Source of the DNA: Phoronis ovalis
Taxonomy: Eukaryota > Phoronida > Phoronidae
NCBI GenBank assembly: GCA_028565635.1
Contig: JAOXYB010027057.1
Coordinates: forward strand, 1-15,604
DNA: 15,604 nucleotides
Reading direction: 5' to 3'
Below the pieces are notes generated by a model. The model made no database searches. It had not been told where the DNA came from and worked only from the letters and a program-made list of their open reading frames with translations. Positions 1 to 8,989 of this stretch are shown piece by piece (the stretch's first letter is position 1; each line of letters begins with the position of its first letter). The translations under genes were made by a program, and so were the position numbers.

Positions 1-880
1 GAGGAGTACTAATCGAGGTTAAAGTGACAGAAAACAGAAGAAGAAGTATCATAGACAAAGAAGGCAACAAAACTGCTGGAATTTATTGAATTTTTTGACA
101 CACGGTGAGTGTTTTTGAAAGACACCGACTGCTACTGATTTTTACACTGTCTGAGCTATGACCCTACGCTGCTATATAGGCAAGCCATACAGTAGGGTCA
201 TAAAGCTAGGACTATATAGTAATTACCAGGATACATGACAAGATTTTATTACCCAGTTAAAATAATTTGTTACTGTGCAAAGTAATATTCATGTACTTGT
301 GCATTATATTAATTAGTTGCATTTAATTAATTATAATAGTCTGTTTGTTAGATTTGTTAGTTTGACGGTAAAGTAGCTTGACAATGTAGATTTTGTTTAG
401 TTTGTAATTTAATTTTGCTGTGACCATACAGATGTAAGATTTTCTGTTCGTCAATAAATAAATAATTTAAAAAAATATAAAATTGAAACACATTCTGATG
501 GTAAATATGTAGGTTACGTTATATCCAGTATGCGTACTCGATCGTGTGGTATTACTATTTAATACTTACTTAGTTACTAACTTAGTCCCAGGTCACGATT
601 CTAAATACGTGATGTCATTAACTAAAAGACGAACACGAACACGAACACGTGTGACTTTACGCACTGTAAGCAGTTGGGAAGTCAATACAAGCATCTGAGC
701 TCGTCTTGAGGTTTCACCTGTTTCATATTATTAATAAGAAAATCATGCGATGTATTTACCTTGACCTACCTTCAGCCGAAGTGCAAATGTCCAAGGGTAA
801 TAGTAACGTTGTCTGACTCTAGTTATGTAACTTAGTTACATACTATAAATTAATATTCAGACATGAATTCACCCAGAACC
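1..880. other. Unassigned AT-rich sequence
   Basis: No exon with recognisable homology is visible. Features are a short tandem CGAACA repeat (about 630-647) running into an E-box CACGTG at 646-651, and a GTGAGT donor-like site at 105-110. The reading frames before that site are too short to call. Confidence 0.4.
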
Positions 881-892
881 ATCAGTACAAAC

Positions 893-943
893 TATAAAAG
901 TGGAGACTGGAACCAGTATCATTTACAATAGCATACAGTAAGT
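893..943 (+). promoter_or_regulatory. Candidate TATA/initiator promoter followed by a splice donor
   Basis: TATAAAAG at 893-900 is followed 28 nt later by an initiator-like TCATTT (A at 921), and then by a perfect donor, ACA|GTAAGT, at 937/938. The arrangement is that of a promoter with a short non-coding first exon on the plus strand. E-boxes CACGTG lie at 646-651, 988-993 and 995-1000. No gene start is recognised downstream, so its target is unknown. One possibility is the missing 5' part of the transporter gene, but that is inference. Confidence 0.35.
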
Positions 944-984
944 GATCCGAATTAATCTTATCTGAATTTAGTTGTATTGCAGAG

Positions 985-1140
985 CCACACGTGGCACGTG
1001 TAATTTTCTGTTCCACCCCATACTCACTGCGCATGTGCCAGTTTTTACAAAAACTGACGCGAGGGGGTGAGTGTGTCTCTCACCAAGTAGCGCTTCCGCT
1101 ATCGTGACGTTCCGGTACACAACAGTAGAAAGTCCCGTCC
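985..1140. promoter_or_regulatory. CpG-containing regulatory-looking stretch with paired E-boxes
   Basis: This is locally richer in GC and CpG than its surroundings. It holds two E-boxes separated by one base (CACGTGGCACGTG, 988-1000), an NRF1-like TGCGCATGTGC near 1028, a hairpin CAGTTTTT-AC-AAAAACTG centred near 1048, and a short TAGCG-CTTC-CGCTA inverted repeat. A regulatory role is inferred from motif density only. The sequence could equally be an old repeat. Confidence 0.25.
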
Positions 1141-1590
1141 AACACAATGTTAAATAAATAATTTCAAATATTTTTTTTTAAAAGCCTATAAGCTGAGCGT
1201 CAATTTCTCTCTCAATCCGCTTGCATCACATATACATTTACCCGATTTACCCCCAACAACCGTACAATTTTCAATATATTTGGCAAACATTCATTGAACT
1301 CCCTTGGAGATTTCTCGAATCGGAACCTGGAGCTACTTGAACTTTGTGCGCGAACTGATACAAAGTCATGTAATGCGCCCCGAGATTTTCGTTAATTTCA
1401 CAAGCAGCAGCTATCAATCCCGTTGAAAAATAACCTATAACCCAATGGATTTCTGCTTAGCCACCCTGCAAATATTGTTTTAGGAACTATCCGAGACCTT
1501 ACAGCTCAAGCTTACGTTCTCATCTGGCGGAAGCCAATGATTTTTAAAAAATCCCTGGGCTTTCTGTGAAATTGCAAATTGTTGGTAGTA
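1141..1590. other. Unassigned sequence
   Basis: AT-rich sequence with no coding frame, RNA gene or repeat that I can recognise. Confidence 0.4.
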
Positions 1591-2321
1591 CCGTATTTTC
1601 TCAAATAATCGCCTTGGGCGATTATTTAAAAAAACTGCTTTTAAGCTAGGGGAGATATTATTAAAGGGGGGCGATTAATAGAGAGGGGCCGATTATTAAC
1701 TTCTTTGTACTCCTGGCATTATTATTTTAGATTTTTTTTTAAATTATTGTTTGCGATACATAAGGACGATTTTGAAGAGTGTCAGTTTATCAAACAAAAG
1801 CGGCTTATTTATACGAAATTCTATGGGTAATGGTATTTTATTTTCAAAAGGAAAACTCTTCTAAACCTTACACAAACAGTAACTTTATTTTTTTGGTCAT
1901 ATACCTAGAAAAATTTGTGCCGACTGTATGCAACCGTGCTCAGCATGGAAACACAATTATTGTGAAAGTCATCGGCAAGAAGTTAAGCGTAAATCACCTT
2001 CTGCCCGATGATACTCGGCAATTAAATTGGAAATATTATTACATGGACCGGAGGTGATCCAAAGTTTGTTTTGCAAGACAAATCACTTATTAAAGATAGT
2101 ATCATATTTCCTTAAAACCCAAAAACAGCTATAATCAGCTACACATAATAAAGAATTAAAATGTGCTTATCTCGTATTAATTCAGAAGGGTCTTTAACTC
2201 AAATTGCCCCGGGGCGATTATTAGAGAAAGGGCGATTATTGATTTATTTTAGTCACAAGAGGGGGCGATTATTAAAGCAGGGGCGATTATTAAGCAGGGG
2301 CGATTATTAGAGAAAATACGG
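1591..2321. mobile_element. 731-bp TIR element with TA target duplication (non-autonomous DNA transposon)
   Basis: The left end CCGTATTTTCTCAAATAATC (continuing GCC) and the right end are inverted copies over 23 bp with one mismatch. The element is flanked by TA on both sides (1589-1590 and 2322-2323), the target duplication typical of Tc1/mariner/pogo-like transposons. Both ends are lined with subterminal copies of GGGGCGATTATT: about three on the left and five on the right. At the left end the TIR folds back on the adjacent motif as an 11-bp perfect hairpin (1603-1613 with 1617-1627). The internal 92-codon frame at 1779-2057 shows no recognisable transposase domain. The element is therefore probably a non-autonomous or decayed copy. 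Confidence 0.75.
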
Positions 2322-2502
2322 TATAAAGCAAAATGAGAAATTTTGTAGTTGAACAATGTTAAGTTTTATTTAAAAGGATACATCGGACTAAAAGACATTC
2401 AATGTGGTGGCTTTGTAATTATTACCTTGATCGATCATAATGCAGTGATGGGTTAAATTACCGGAATGATCCCGAGGGCTGGAATCAGAGCTGCATGGTT
2501 GC

Positions 2503-4046
2503 TCCGGCGCCCGAGGGGTACTGTCATTCAAAGTATTATATACATGTGACGCCCAATAGGCCCCCTTGTTTCAGCTCCAGCATTTACCACAGGATATGTT
2601 TTTCACACTTCTCAAAGCTTTATTTATATTTATACTTTTCTTGTTGGATATTACCAAAAAAATATTCGTTTACCACAATTTCTTGGAGAACGCATTTACG
2701 ACAGGTATGAAAAATTAAGGTTCGTAAATTTTACGGAATTTATTTACCACATGGTATATAATGTGCAATTGAATTTTACACAGAGTATCTGTTTCGAGAG
2801 AGTTATTACAATAGGGTACATTTTTCACGTTTATTCATTTACGACAGGGTATATTTTTAGTGATCTTTATTTACCACAGGGTCAGGGCTTTTTACTCTGG
2901 GCCGCACACCCCTGCCAACTTTTTTGTCAAGTACCCCCCGGGCTCCGGAGATTAATTTCTCACCCCATATCCTTGTTTTTTTAGTAAAATAAACCGCAAA
3001 ATCAACTTCCTGTAAAACATTTTACATTTATTTACCTCAAAATGCGATTTTACTATAATTAATTAGTCTATTTCTTCCAATTTTTTATAGTGACGACACT
3101 GGCTATAGGGAATAATCATGGTAAATAAGCTGAGTTGATCTGGTTTTTGACTAAAATATACCAGTTTTCTAATACCCATAAAATTAGCAATCAGATTTTT
3201 TAACAAAAAAGTTAAGCAAACCAGTTTTTTGGCAGGGAAAAACAGTTGAGAGGATCAGGTAAGCCTGCTGTGCCGCACAACCCTGCACATAATTTATGAA
3301 GTTCCCAGGGGTTGTGCTACAATAGGCGCCTCCTTTTTCAGCCCCCGCATTTACCACAGTGTGTGTTTTTCATGCTCCATAACGCCTAATTTGCACAGGG
3401 AATACTTTTCTCGTTGGATTTTTACCACACTACAAGGGTACTTTATATCATTTTCCAAAAAATCATTTACCATGCACATGGTGTCCTTTAATAGAAGAAC
3501 TTTTGTACGACAGAGTATGGAAAATCAGGGTTCGTAACTTTTCACATATTTATTTACCGCATTGTATATAATTTACAAGTGAATTTACCGCAGGGTATAT
3601 ATTCCAGGAGATCTACTTGCAACCGGGGGGCTCAGGATTTTGTCTATTTTGGGATGTGCCGCAAAAGCGGATCCGATTTTTTGACCAAATTAACAGAGAG
3701 GGTACGGTTTTTTGATCAAATTAGCAGAGATGATCCGGTTTTTGACCGAATTCGCAGAGCGGATCCGGTTTCAGTTATGAATAAGTAAGCTGACGGAATT
3801 GATCTGTTTTCTAGTACATATAAAATTAGCAATAAGTTTTTTAGCAAAAAAAGGTAAGCAAACCATTTTTTGGCAAGGAAAAATAGCTGAGAGGATCCGG
3901 TTTTTAAGCCTGTTCCGCACAATTTTATGAAGTAACCCGTATAAACTGCTGAAAAATATACTCTTTCACCCTGTTTCAGTTTGGAACAGATTTGTGTTCC
4001 GGGATGCATACCCAACTATTCTAACTGCAAGTACCCCACCAGGTTA
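2503..4046. repeat. Degenerate duplicated repeat with TTTACCACAGGG motifs
   Basis: Two diverged copies of one repeat lie head to tail. A CATTTACCACAG landmark is at 2581 and again at 3348, and a GAGAGGATC landmark is at 3248 and again at 3889. The spacing differs (767 against 641), so an indel of about 126 bp separates the copies. Short motifs such as TTTACCACAGGGTA recur through both. Inverted GC-rich sequences with 18 of 20 matches (TCCGGCGCCCGAGGGGTACT at 2503, its complement at 2930-2949) mark part of the unit, and a related AAGTACCCCACC occurs near 4030. This looks like an old mobile-element or satellite-derived region. The short reading frames in it are not genes. Confidence 0.6.
3667..3771. 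repeat. 30-32-bp minisatellite, about 3.4 units
   Basis: Tandem units begin at 3667, 3699, 3730 and 3760, each with the pattern GATCCGGTTTTTTGACCAAA then TTAGCAGAG. Lengths are 32, 31 and 30 bp, and a partial fourth unit ends near 3771. The array lies in the second copy of the larger repeat. Confidence 0.7.
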
Positions 4047-4199
4047 ACTGAAAACAAGTGAAACGTTTGGCGACAACTATAATGAAGCGAATTACATGTA
4101 CTCGGACCCTCCAAAAAGTCATCTTATTTTCGGGATTTTAGTCGACTGCTCGAAAGACGTAACTGGCCTTTCACGTGAAAATTTGCTGCGTACCCACTT

Positions 4200-5133
4200 A
4201 CGTAACCTACCTACCCTCTGGTCCTTGGCTGTACTTATCTAAAGTCTATGTGGCTCACAGTTTTGTGAGCCACAGGCATCTGATAACCTGTTGCCGAGAA
4301 AAAATATTACCGGTATATTTTAGTAAAGCCAAAGTGAAAACGAAATATTTACCATTTTAAATTTGTGAATTTTTGAATTTTCCGAGTATGATAATTTTGT
4401 TTTGGAAATCCTATGTTAAATCGCCGTCCTAAATATAAGCGACAGCGTACTACCTACATCTCATTCATTGCAGTAACAGAAATAGGGTAACAGCTGCTTT
4501 TGTTTGGGGATAATTTCCAAAGTTAAAAAAGCAATATTTTCGCGTAGTCAATCAGCACTCCAAAAAAAGACTGAGTAGAATATCATTTCTTGTTTTAAAC
4601 GTTCTAAACAATGTTTTTTTTTTGTAAACTACAAAAAAGTGTTAGTGATCAAGTAAAATTAATATAAACCAACTATAACTCAAACCTCTCATCAAAGTGA
4701 CATGCCCATTGTCCCTTTTGCAAGATTAAACTGACATACCATCTCGCAACTTGACATGTTACATCATACCCGTTCTATTGTTTACCGCTCAAAAGATAGT
4801 ATTCCAAAAATTAAGCTCTGTGATGTTTTCCGTCGGTGTCTGCTAATCGCCCAGTTCATATGTTGATTAAGTTGTTTAAGAAAACAAATTACTGATTCAC
4901 TCGGTCGATAATTTAACAAAGAATTTCAAGAAATAATTTTTATTAGAAAATGTTCTCACATTAAATTCACAAATTTAGAATGGTAAATATTTCGTTTTCA
5001 CTTTGGCTTTATTAAAATATATGGATAGTATTTTTTCTCAGCAATACACCATGAAATATATGAGGCTCAAAACACTTTGACATAAACTTTAGTGATTGAA
5101 ATGTTTGATGGTGCAATGGTAGGAAAGGTTGCG
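4200..5133. repeat. Fold-back inverted repeat, arms about 230 bp
   Basis: The arms at 4200-4429 and 4902-5133 are diverged inverted copies separated by about 470 bp. The best-preserved core is a perfect 32-bp match (4325-4356 with 4979-5010), which includes AAAGCCAAAGTGAAAACGAA. Similarity fades outward in both directions. The left arm also contains an 11-bp perfect hairpin (4249-4259 with 4264-4274). It may be a fold-back transposon, or two insertions of one element in opposite orientation. No coding capacity was seen in the spacer. Confidence 0.6.
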
Positions 5134-5800
5134 CATACACCCGGGAGGGGGGCACTTATGTAAACGGTGGGTCCACATGAACGAGCACACGTTTTAAAAA
5201 AGCCCCTACACGCGTATAGTAGGCGCTGTTAAAAACACTCCTTTGATAGATGACAGACTTGTAGGTTTAAAAAATGATCCTTTGGCAGACCTCACATTTA
5301 GTAGAAACCATACCATTTGTCAGACCTGAACTAAAATCATGCCCTTTCACGGCAAACTGAGTGGGAGTAAAAACTTAAGAATTTAAGCCTTAAGAGAATA
5401 TATTGTCCTACATAAAGGGTTGCTCCTATACTAAGGGAGCAAGCTTATTGATTTTGTACGATTTCTTTCTTCTGTTTCTTCCAATTTTCAGCAAGCTATA
5501 TCTCGAAGACGGTTACAGCTAGGAACTTGATACTTGATGTGTGACGTCCCTGGGGTAGGCCATTGTAATAATAATATTTGAAGTCTAAATTGTTCCATGC
5601 ATGTTTACTCTTTAGAATAACTTTTTTTTTGGTATACAAGAACATGTGTAGAATAACTGTTCAGGAGAGTTCAGATCATGGCGAAGGCCAAAATAAAAAG
5701 TATCCCGGCCCTTGGTATACACCCAAAAATAAAACTGTCGACCTCTCATATTACCTGGGCCTGGCTGCCCAAAAATAAATTCTGACCTGTCTCAAAGTAA
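5134..5800. repeat. Diverged dispersed-repeat sequence
   Basis: This stretch contains a GC-rich junction CACCCGGGAGGGGGGCACTT near 5140 and repeated phrases such as GGCAGACCTCACATTTAG / TGTCAGACCTGAACT. Near 5700-5770 are paired CCAAAAATAAA-type phrases. The composition and internal near-repeats resemble decayed mobile-element sequence. No gene is supported. Confidence 0.35.
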
Positions 5801-6000
5801 CGTTAACGTTATTATAAGTAGAATGTATGAAGCTAGCAAATCCTACACAGAATGCAGTTGATTGTATATGATATAACGGGTTTGATTACGGCTGTTAGCG
5901 TTCATACTACGCAAACTGAGCACGATCAGCTGTTAATCGCGATCCAAAAGTGTAGTGAGAACAGAGCTTTAGTAACCCCATCACAGTTTGTACCCTGTGT

Positions 6001-6026
6001 GTAAATGACATACATATGTCATTTAC
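6001..6026. repeat. 26-bp near-perfect palindrome
   Basis: The 12-bp arms GTAAATGACATA and TATGTCATTTAC are exact inverse complements with a 2-nt spacer (CA). It lies about 60 bp upstream of the transporter exon at 6087, inside the presumed preceding intron. Confidence 0.8.
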
Positions 6027-6086
6027 TGCGGAACCCTAGGACTCAATGGATTTTTTCTATTACTGTCTCCTGTATTAATGTCGCAG

Positions 6087-6259
6087 CTTTGGAGCCACTA
6101 TTTGGTCGGTTTATTCTTTGCCCTTTATGGTATGTCGTGGATATATCCTTATTGACACCGTCAATGCAGAATATGTCGGAATGAATCTACTGACCACAGC
6201 ATACGGTCTTGAAATGGTAATGAGTGGTATTGGTTCTCTACTAGGGCCGCCATTAGCAG
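6087..6259 (+). CDS. SLC16-like transporter, internal exon (TM10-TM11 region)
   Basis: This internal exon encodes part of a monocarboxylate-transporter-type major facilitator protein (SLC16 family), a plasma-membrane carrier usually of lactate, pyruvate or related organic acids. The acceptor is CTGTATTAATGTCGCAG and the donor GCAG|GTAATA. The exon starts with the third base of a codon and ends after the first base of a Gly codon. It encodes about 57 residues. The core GYILIDTVNAEYVG, then TTAYGLEMVMSGIGSLLGPP and LAG, matches the family's conserved C-terminal half, in which an xxVDxVGxExLxxAxGL segment leads into GIGxLxGPPxAG. In-frame stops flank it upstream, so it is a true bounded exon. 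I found no earlier exons of this gene in the upstream 6 kb. They must lie far away, or the locus is a fragment. The substrate cannot be predicted. Confidence 0.85.
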
Positions 6260-8023
6260 GTAATACAGAGGTTTTTCTATACCTAACACAGAATTTTATG
6301 TATACTGGTGTAACTTATGCAGTATATTTATCAAAAATATAATTATACCTGGCTACAGAATATACCGGGAATTTCTTTAAATAACGCTACAAGAAAGTTT
6401 TTTAAATTATATGCTCGCTACTTAAAAATGTGTATACAATTTTAAATGCATATACACATTATATTTTTAGCTGTTAAAAGTTGATTTCAATGATGCGGCG
6501 TATCAAGATATGCAATAAACAATCTCACAATATTTCTGGTAAAATGTTTCACAGTGCTTCAAAAATAATTTCGCTATGTTTGAAAATAAAATAGCCATAA
6601 TTTCATAAAAGTTGCAACATTGCTCAGTGGTGGGGATATTTGTCAATATGTATAAGGATTCATATAGACCAAACCAGACAACATGCTGTCTAAACAGAAC
6701 TTTGCATGGATTTATGCATTGCGCTGTATACTAGCCACTTAAAAAGTTAACATGACAGGAGGGACGCCACAGTGGATGCTGCCCTAGCGGTAATGCTGTG
6801 ATATCTGTGACCCGAATATTAGAGTTATTATCCAAAGCAGTGTATTTCTTCAGATTGCCATTTTATTCTTTTCTTCTGGAATAGGATAATTATTTTAGCC
6901 GAGCTGACCTTTTATTATTTTATGGCTGTAAAAAGCATCTCAGTGGCAAAATAAGAATACAAGTAAAACACATGGTAAGCAGGAATATTTATCAGATGTG
7001 ATTACGTTAAATTCCACAGATATCACCACCGCTACTGAGCTATTGTTGCGATTTTCATGAAAGTTAGTTCGCTACAAGTAGATTTTTCAAACATAACGAA
7101 GTTGTTTTTGAAGCTTTGTGAAACATTTTACCTGAAATTATGCGAGATTATATCTTAAACTCCTTTTTGATAAATACATGAAACGTCTGTTTTTAATATT
7201 TGTGTTGTTACTATTTTATTGTTTTTACTCGGCTTATTTGGGAAAAATTCTTAAAAATATCGCTTTTACTTACAGGTTCCTATAGTTGATTTTGCGTATT
7301 ATAAACAATTTCAACTCATAACAAGTCCACAAGACTACTGCATTTTCTAATAAATGCACCTGTTACCACCCCAATTTGAATACACCTCTTTAATAAATGT
7401 ATGGAGGTATAAAACTGCTAGCAAATTATATTGTCCAAACCCATGTGTAACCTATTGGTTGGTCAGTAAAGTAGAATTTATTAAGCGCAAGTTCTTTTAT
7501 TTGCAACCCAATGACAAATCTTTACCGCTGCGCATATATAGGAAATACTTTATCTTGATATTATTGCTTGTTATTAATTTATATTTTTTCTTTTTTTCTT
7601 GTAGCTATGTTGCCGCAAATTAATTTTCTCCGATAAGATAATCCACGCATCTAGTACCCAACTAAACAAAGATGATAAACAAGCTTTGATTTCATACCAT
7701 GTCTTCCGATTGAAGCGTAATTGGTACTAAAAAAAACCTGTGAGATTGACTAGTGCTGTTTGACAACTCCAAAGCGAAATGTTAAAATACATTTAAAATT
7801 ACGATTTTTTTTCTTCCTTAACTATGTCATTTCATTTTTTTGTAAAAGTTTCCTAACTTTTCTGTTTAAATATTTCATTACGCTAATTTTAATTTTTACC
7901 TTTTTTGTTTTGTTCCAGATAATACACATTGGTCTGTCAAAAAGCACCTAACAGAAACAAAATTATAATTGCCTTTTTGGTGTTTAAAGTCTATTTGCAC
8001 CTTTGTTGTTCTGGAAATTTCAG
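6260..8023 (+). other. Intron of the SLC16-like gene
   Basis: This 1764-nt intron is bounded by GTAATA and a TTTCAG acceptor, and its phase (1) matches on both sides. It contains a fold-back inverted repeat (6521-6643 against 7017-7149) and AT-rich sequence with poly-T runs near 7800-7915. I see no further transporter exon inside it. Confidence 0.7.
6521..7149. repeat. Intronic fold-back inverted repeat, arms about 125 bp
   Basis: The sequence at 6521-6643 is the diverged reverse complement of 7017-7149. Matching blocks include GGTAAAATGTTTCACA, TATGTTTGAAAA and GCTCAGT(A/G)G. The spacer is about 370 bp. As both arms lie in the same intron, transcripts of the transporter gene could fold into long imperfect double-stranded RNA here. 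The origin is probably mobile. Confidence 0.65.
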
Positions 8024-8150
8024 GATGTATATTTGATTTAACTGGTTCATATGATAAATGCTTTCTTTTGGCGGGTAAGTGTAAGGCACGCCCAGGTGTC
8101 CCTGTAATTTGTTGCATCTTGCTAACTTGCTTCCTAATAAAACCAATTAC
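8024..8150 (+). CDS. SLC16-like transporter, next exon (TM11-TM12 linker and TM12)
   Basis: The acceptor is GGAAATTTCAG at 8013-8023. The first two bases (GA) complete the Gly codon left open by the previous exon, giving GPPLAG then CIFDLTGSYDKCFLLAG. This is the family's conserved G-x-x-x-D-x-T-G-x-Y-D-x-x-F-x-x-A-G signature, so the assignment is firm up to 8074. At 8075 there is a perfect donor, GTAAGT. The same frame stays open: after a 21-nt GT...AG segment (8075-8095) comes GVPVICCILLTCFLIKP, which looks like the last membrane helix. Reading on to AC|GTACAT at 8150/8151 gives the codon phase needed for the exon at 8871. The end is therefore uncertain: 8074 (strong donor) or 8150 (phase fit, weak donor). 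Confidence 0.7.
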
Positions 8151-8697
8151 GTACATGCAGTATTGTTCCGTACTCTCGCACCAATTTACATTTCTCGTCG
8201 CCACTCTTGAAATGTTAATTTATTCACTGTTAAAGGATGTTGCGCGGTCTTCTACAGCTGTATATCATAGCTCAACGTAGACAACTACTGCACATTTATT
8301 AAAGAGGTATACGTGACGTGGCGAAGTTTACATACAGATCTAGATATAGCATGTAGACCACAACCCAACCAATTATATATAGCATATTGTAGCTATTTTA
8401 CTTAAATTAAATTAGAACTAAAATGTACAGGAAAACAGCTCTGCGTGTAGTATTTTAAAAATAAGTCGAAGTTGTGATAATGTAGTTTGACACTGCAAGG
8501 TTGTATTTTCATAGAATAATCTAAACCTATAGCTAACAAGCAGTCCATCTGTTTCAATATTTGTTTGAATATGGAGTAATCAAAAACAGTGCTAGGGCCG
8601 GGATTTCATGAAAAACATATATAGAAATGTTCAATCAATTGCTTTCACGATTTTGTTTTTGTTTTTAACTGAGCTTCGGTTGAAAAGTTAAATTTTG

Positions 8698-8767
8698 CAA
8701 ATGAAATCTCCAAAGTCAACAACTTCTTTACTTACTAAGTAGAACCTTGGCTTTGGATTTCATTTGT
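8698..8767. repeat. Short inverted repeat
   Basis: CAAATGAAATC(TC)CAAAGTCAA near 8699-8719 is complementary to TTGGCTTTGGATTTCATTTG near 8747-8766, apart from a 2-nt bulge and one change. It lies in the intron before the presumed terminal transporter exon. Confidence 0.5.
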
Positions 8768-8870
8768 TTGATATTCTGTCCCATCATAATTAGAGCTTTA
8801 TTGTAATTATTATTTATTATTTAGGAGTTCACTTATAATATTGATCATCCCACTGGTTGATTTAACACAG

Positions 8871-8970
8871 TACGTCGGCAAAAACGGGAGATATTTCGAG
8901 TCAGCGTTGTGACAACCAGTCAAACGATCATACGTCTGTGTTGAGAAATGACGACATTTCTGTAGTGTAA
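8871..8970 (+). CDS. Probable terminal exon of the SLC16-like transporter (cytosolic tail)
   Basis: After an acceptor GATTTAACACAG (8859-8870) an open frame of 32 codons runs to TAA at 8968-8970. It begins with the third base of a codon and is preceded by an in-frame TAA, so translation can only enter by splicing. The sequence is hydrophilic, with a segment CDNQSNDHTSVLRNDDISVV at the end, as expected for a transporter's cytosolic C-terminus. A consensus AATAAA lies only 14 nt after the stop. The last residues S-V-V fit a class I PDZ-ligand pattern, but that is weak evidence. Joining to 8150 gives a correct frame. There is no homology that I can recognise in the tail itself. Confidence 0.45.
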
Positions 8971-8983
8971 GTTTTTTTCGTTA

Positions 8984-8989
8984 AATAAA
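8984..8989 (+). terminator. Poly(A) signal AATAAA after the transporter tail
   Basis: AATAAA lies in GTTAAATAAAG, 14 nt downstream of the TAA at 8968-8970. Its position supports this as the last exon of the transporter, with a very short 3' untranslated region. Confidence 0.4.

Noticed and set aside
1-104. Possible 3' end of an exon: an open frame 3-89 ending in TGA, and another reading KLLEFIEFFDT before a GTGAGT donor at 105
   Set aside because: The second resembles a fatty-acid elongase motif superficially, but it is preceded by an in-frame TAG at 52-54, has no pyrimidine tract for an acceptor, and continues with Arg, which does not fit the family. The first is only 28 codons cut by the window edge.
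1779-2057. 92-codon frame inside the TIR element as a transposase
   Set aside because: No DDE or helix-turn-helix pattern could be seen, and the element is too short for a full transposase.
3716-4015. 99-codon minus-strand frame
   Set aside because: It runs through the minisatellite and the duplicated repeat, so it is a by-product of repeated sequence.
6118-6342. 74-codon plus-strand frame taken as a whole gene
   Set aside because: Only the part up to 6259 has family similarity. After the GTAATA donor the frame turns into unrelated AT-rich intron sequence, and the real exon starts earlier, at 6087.
8159-8210. CATGCAG acceptor at 8153-8159 as the start of an alternative TM12 exon
   Set aside because: The phase-1 reading gives only about 17 residues before a stop and is less membrane-like than the frame starting at 8096.
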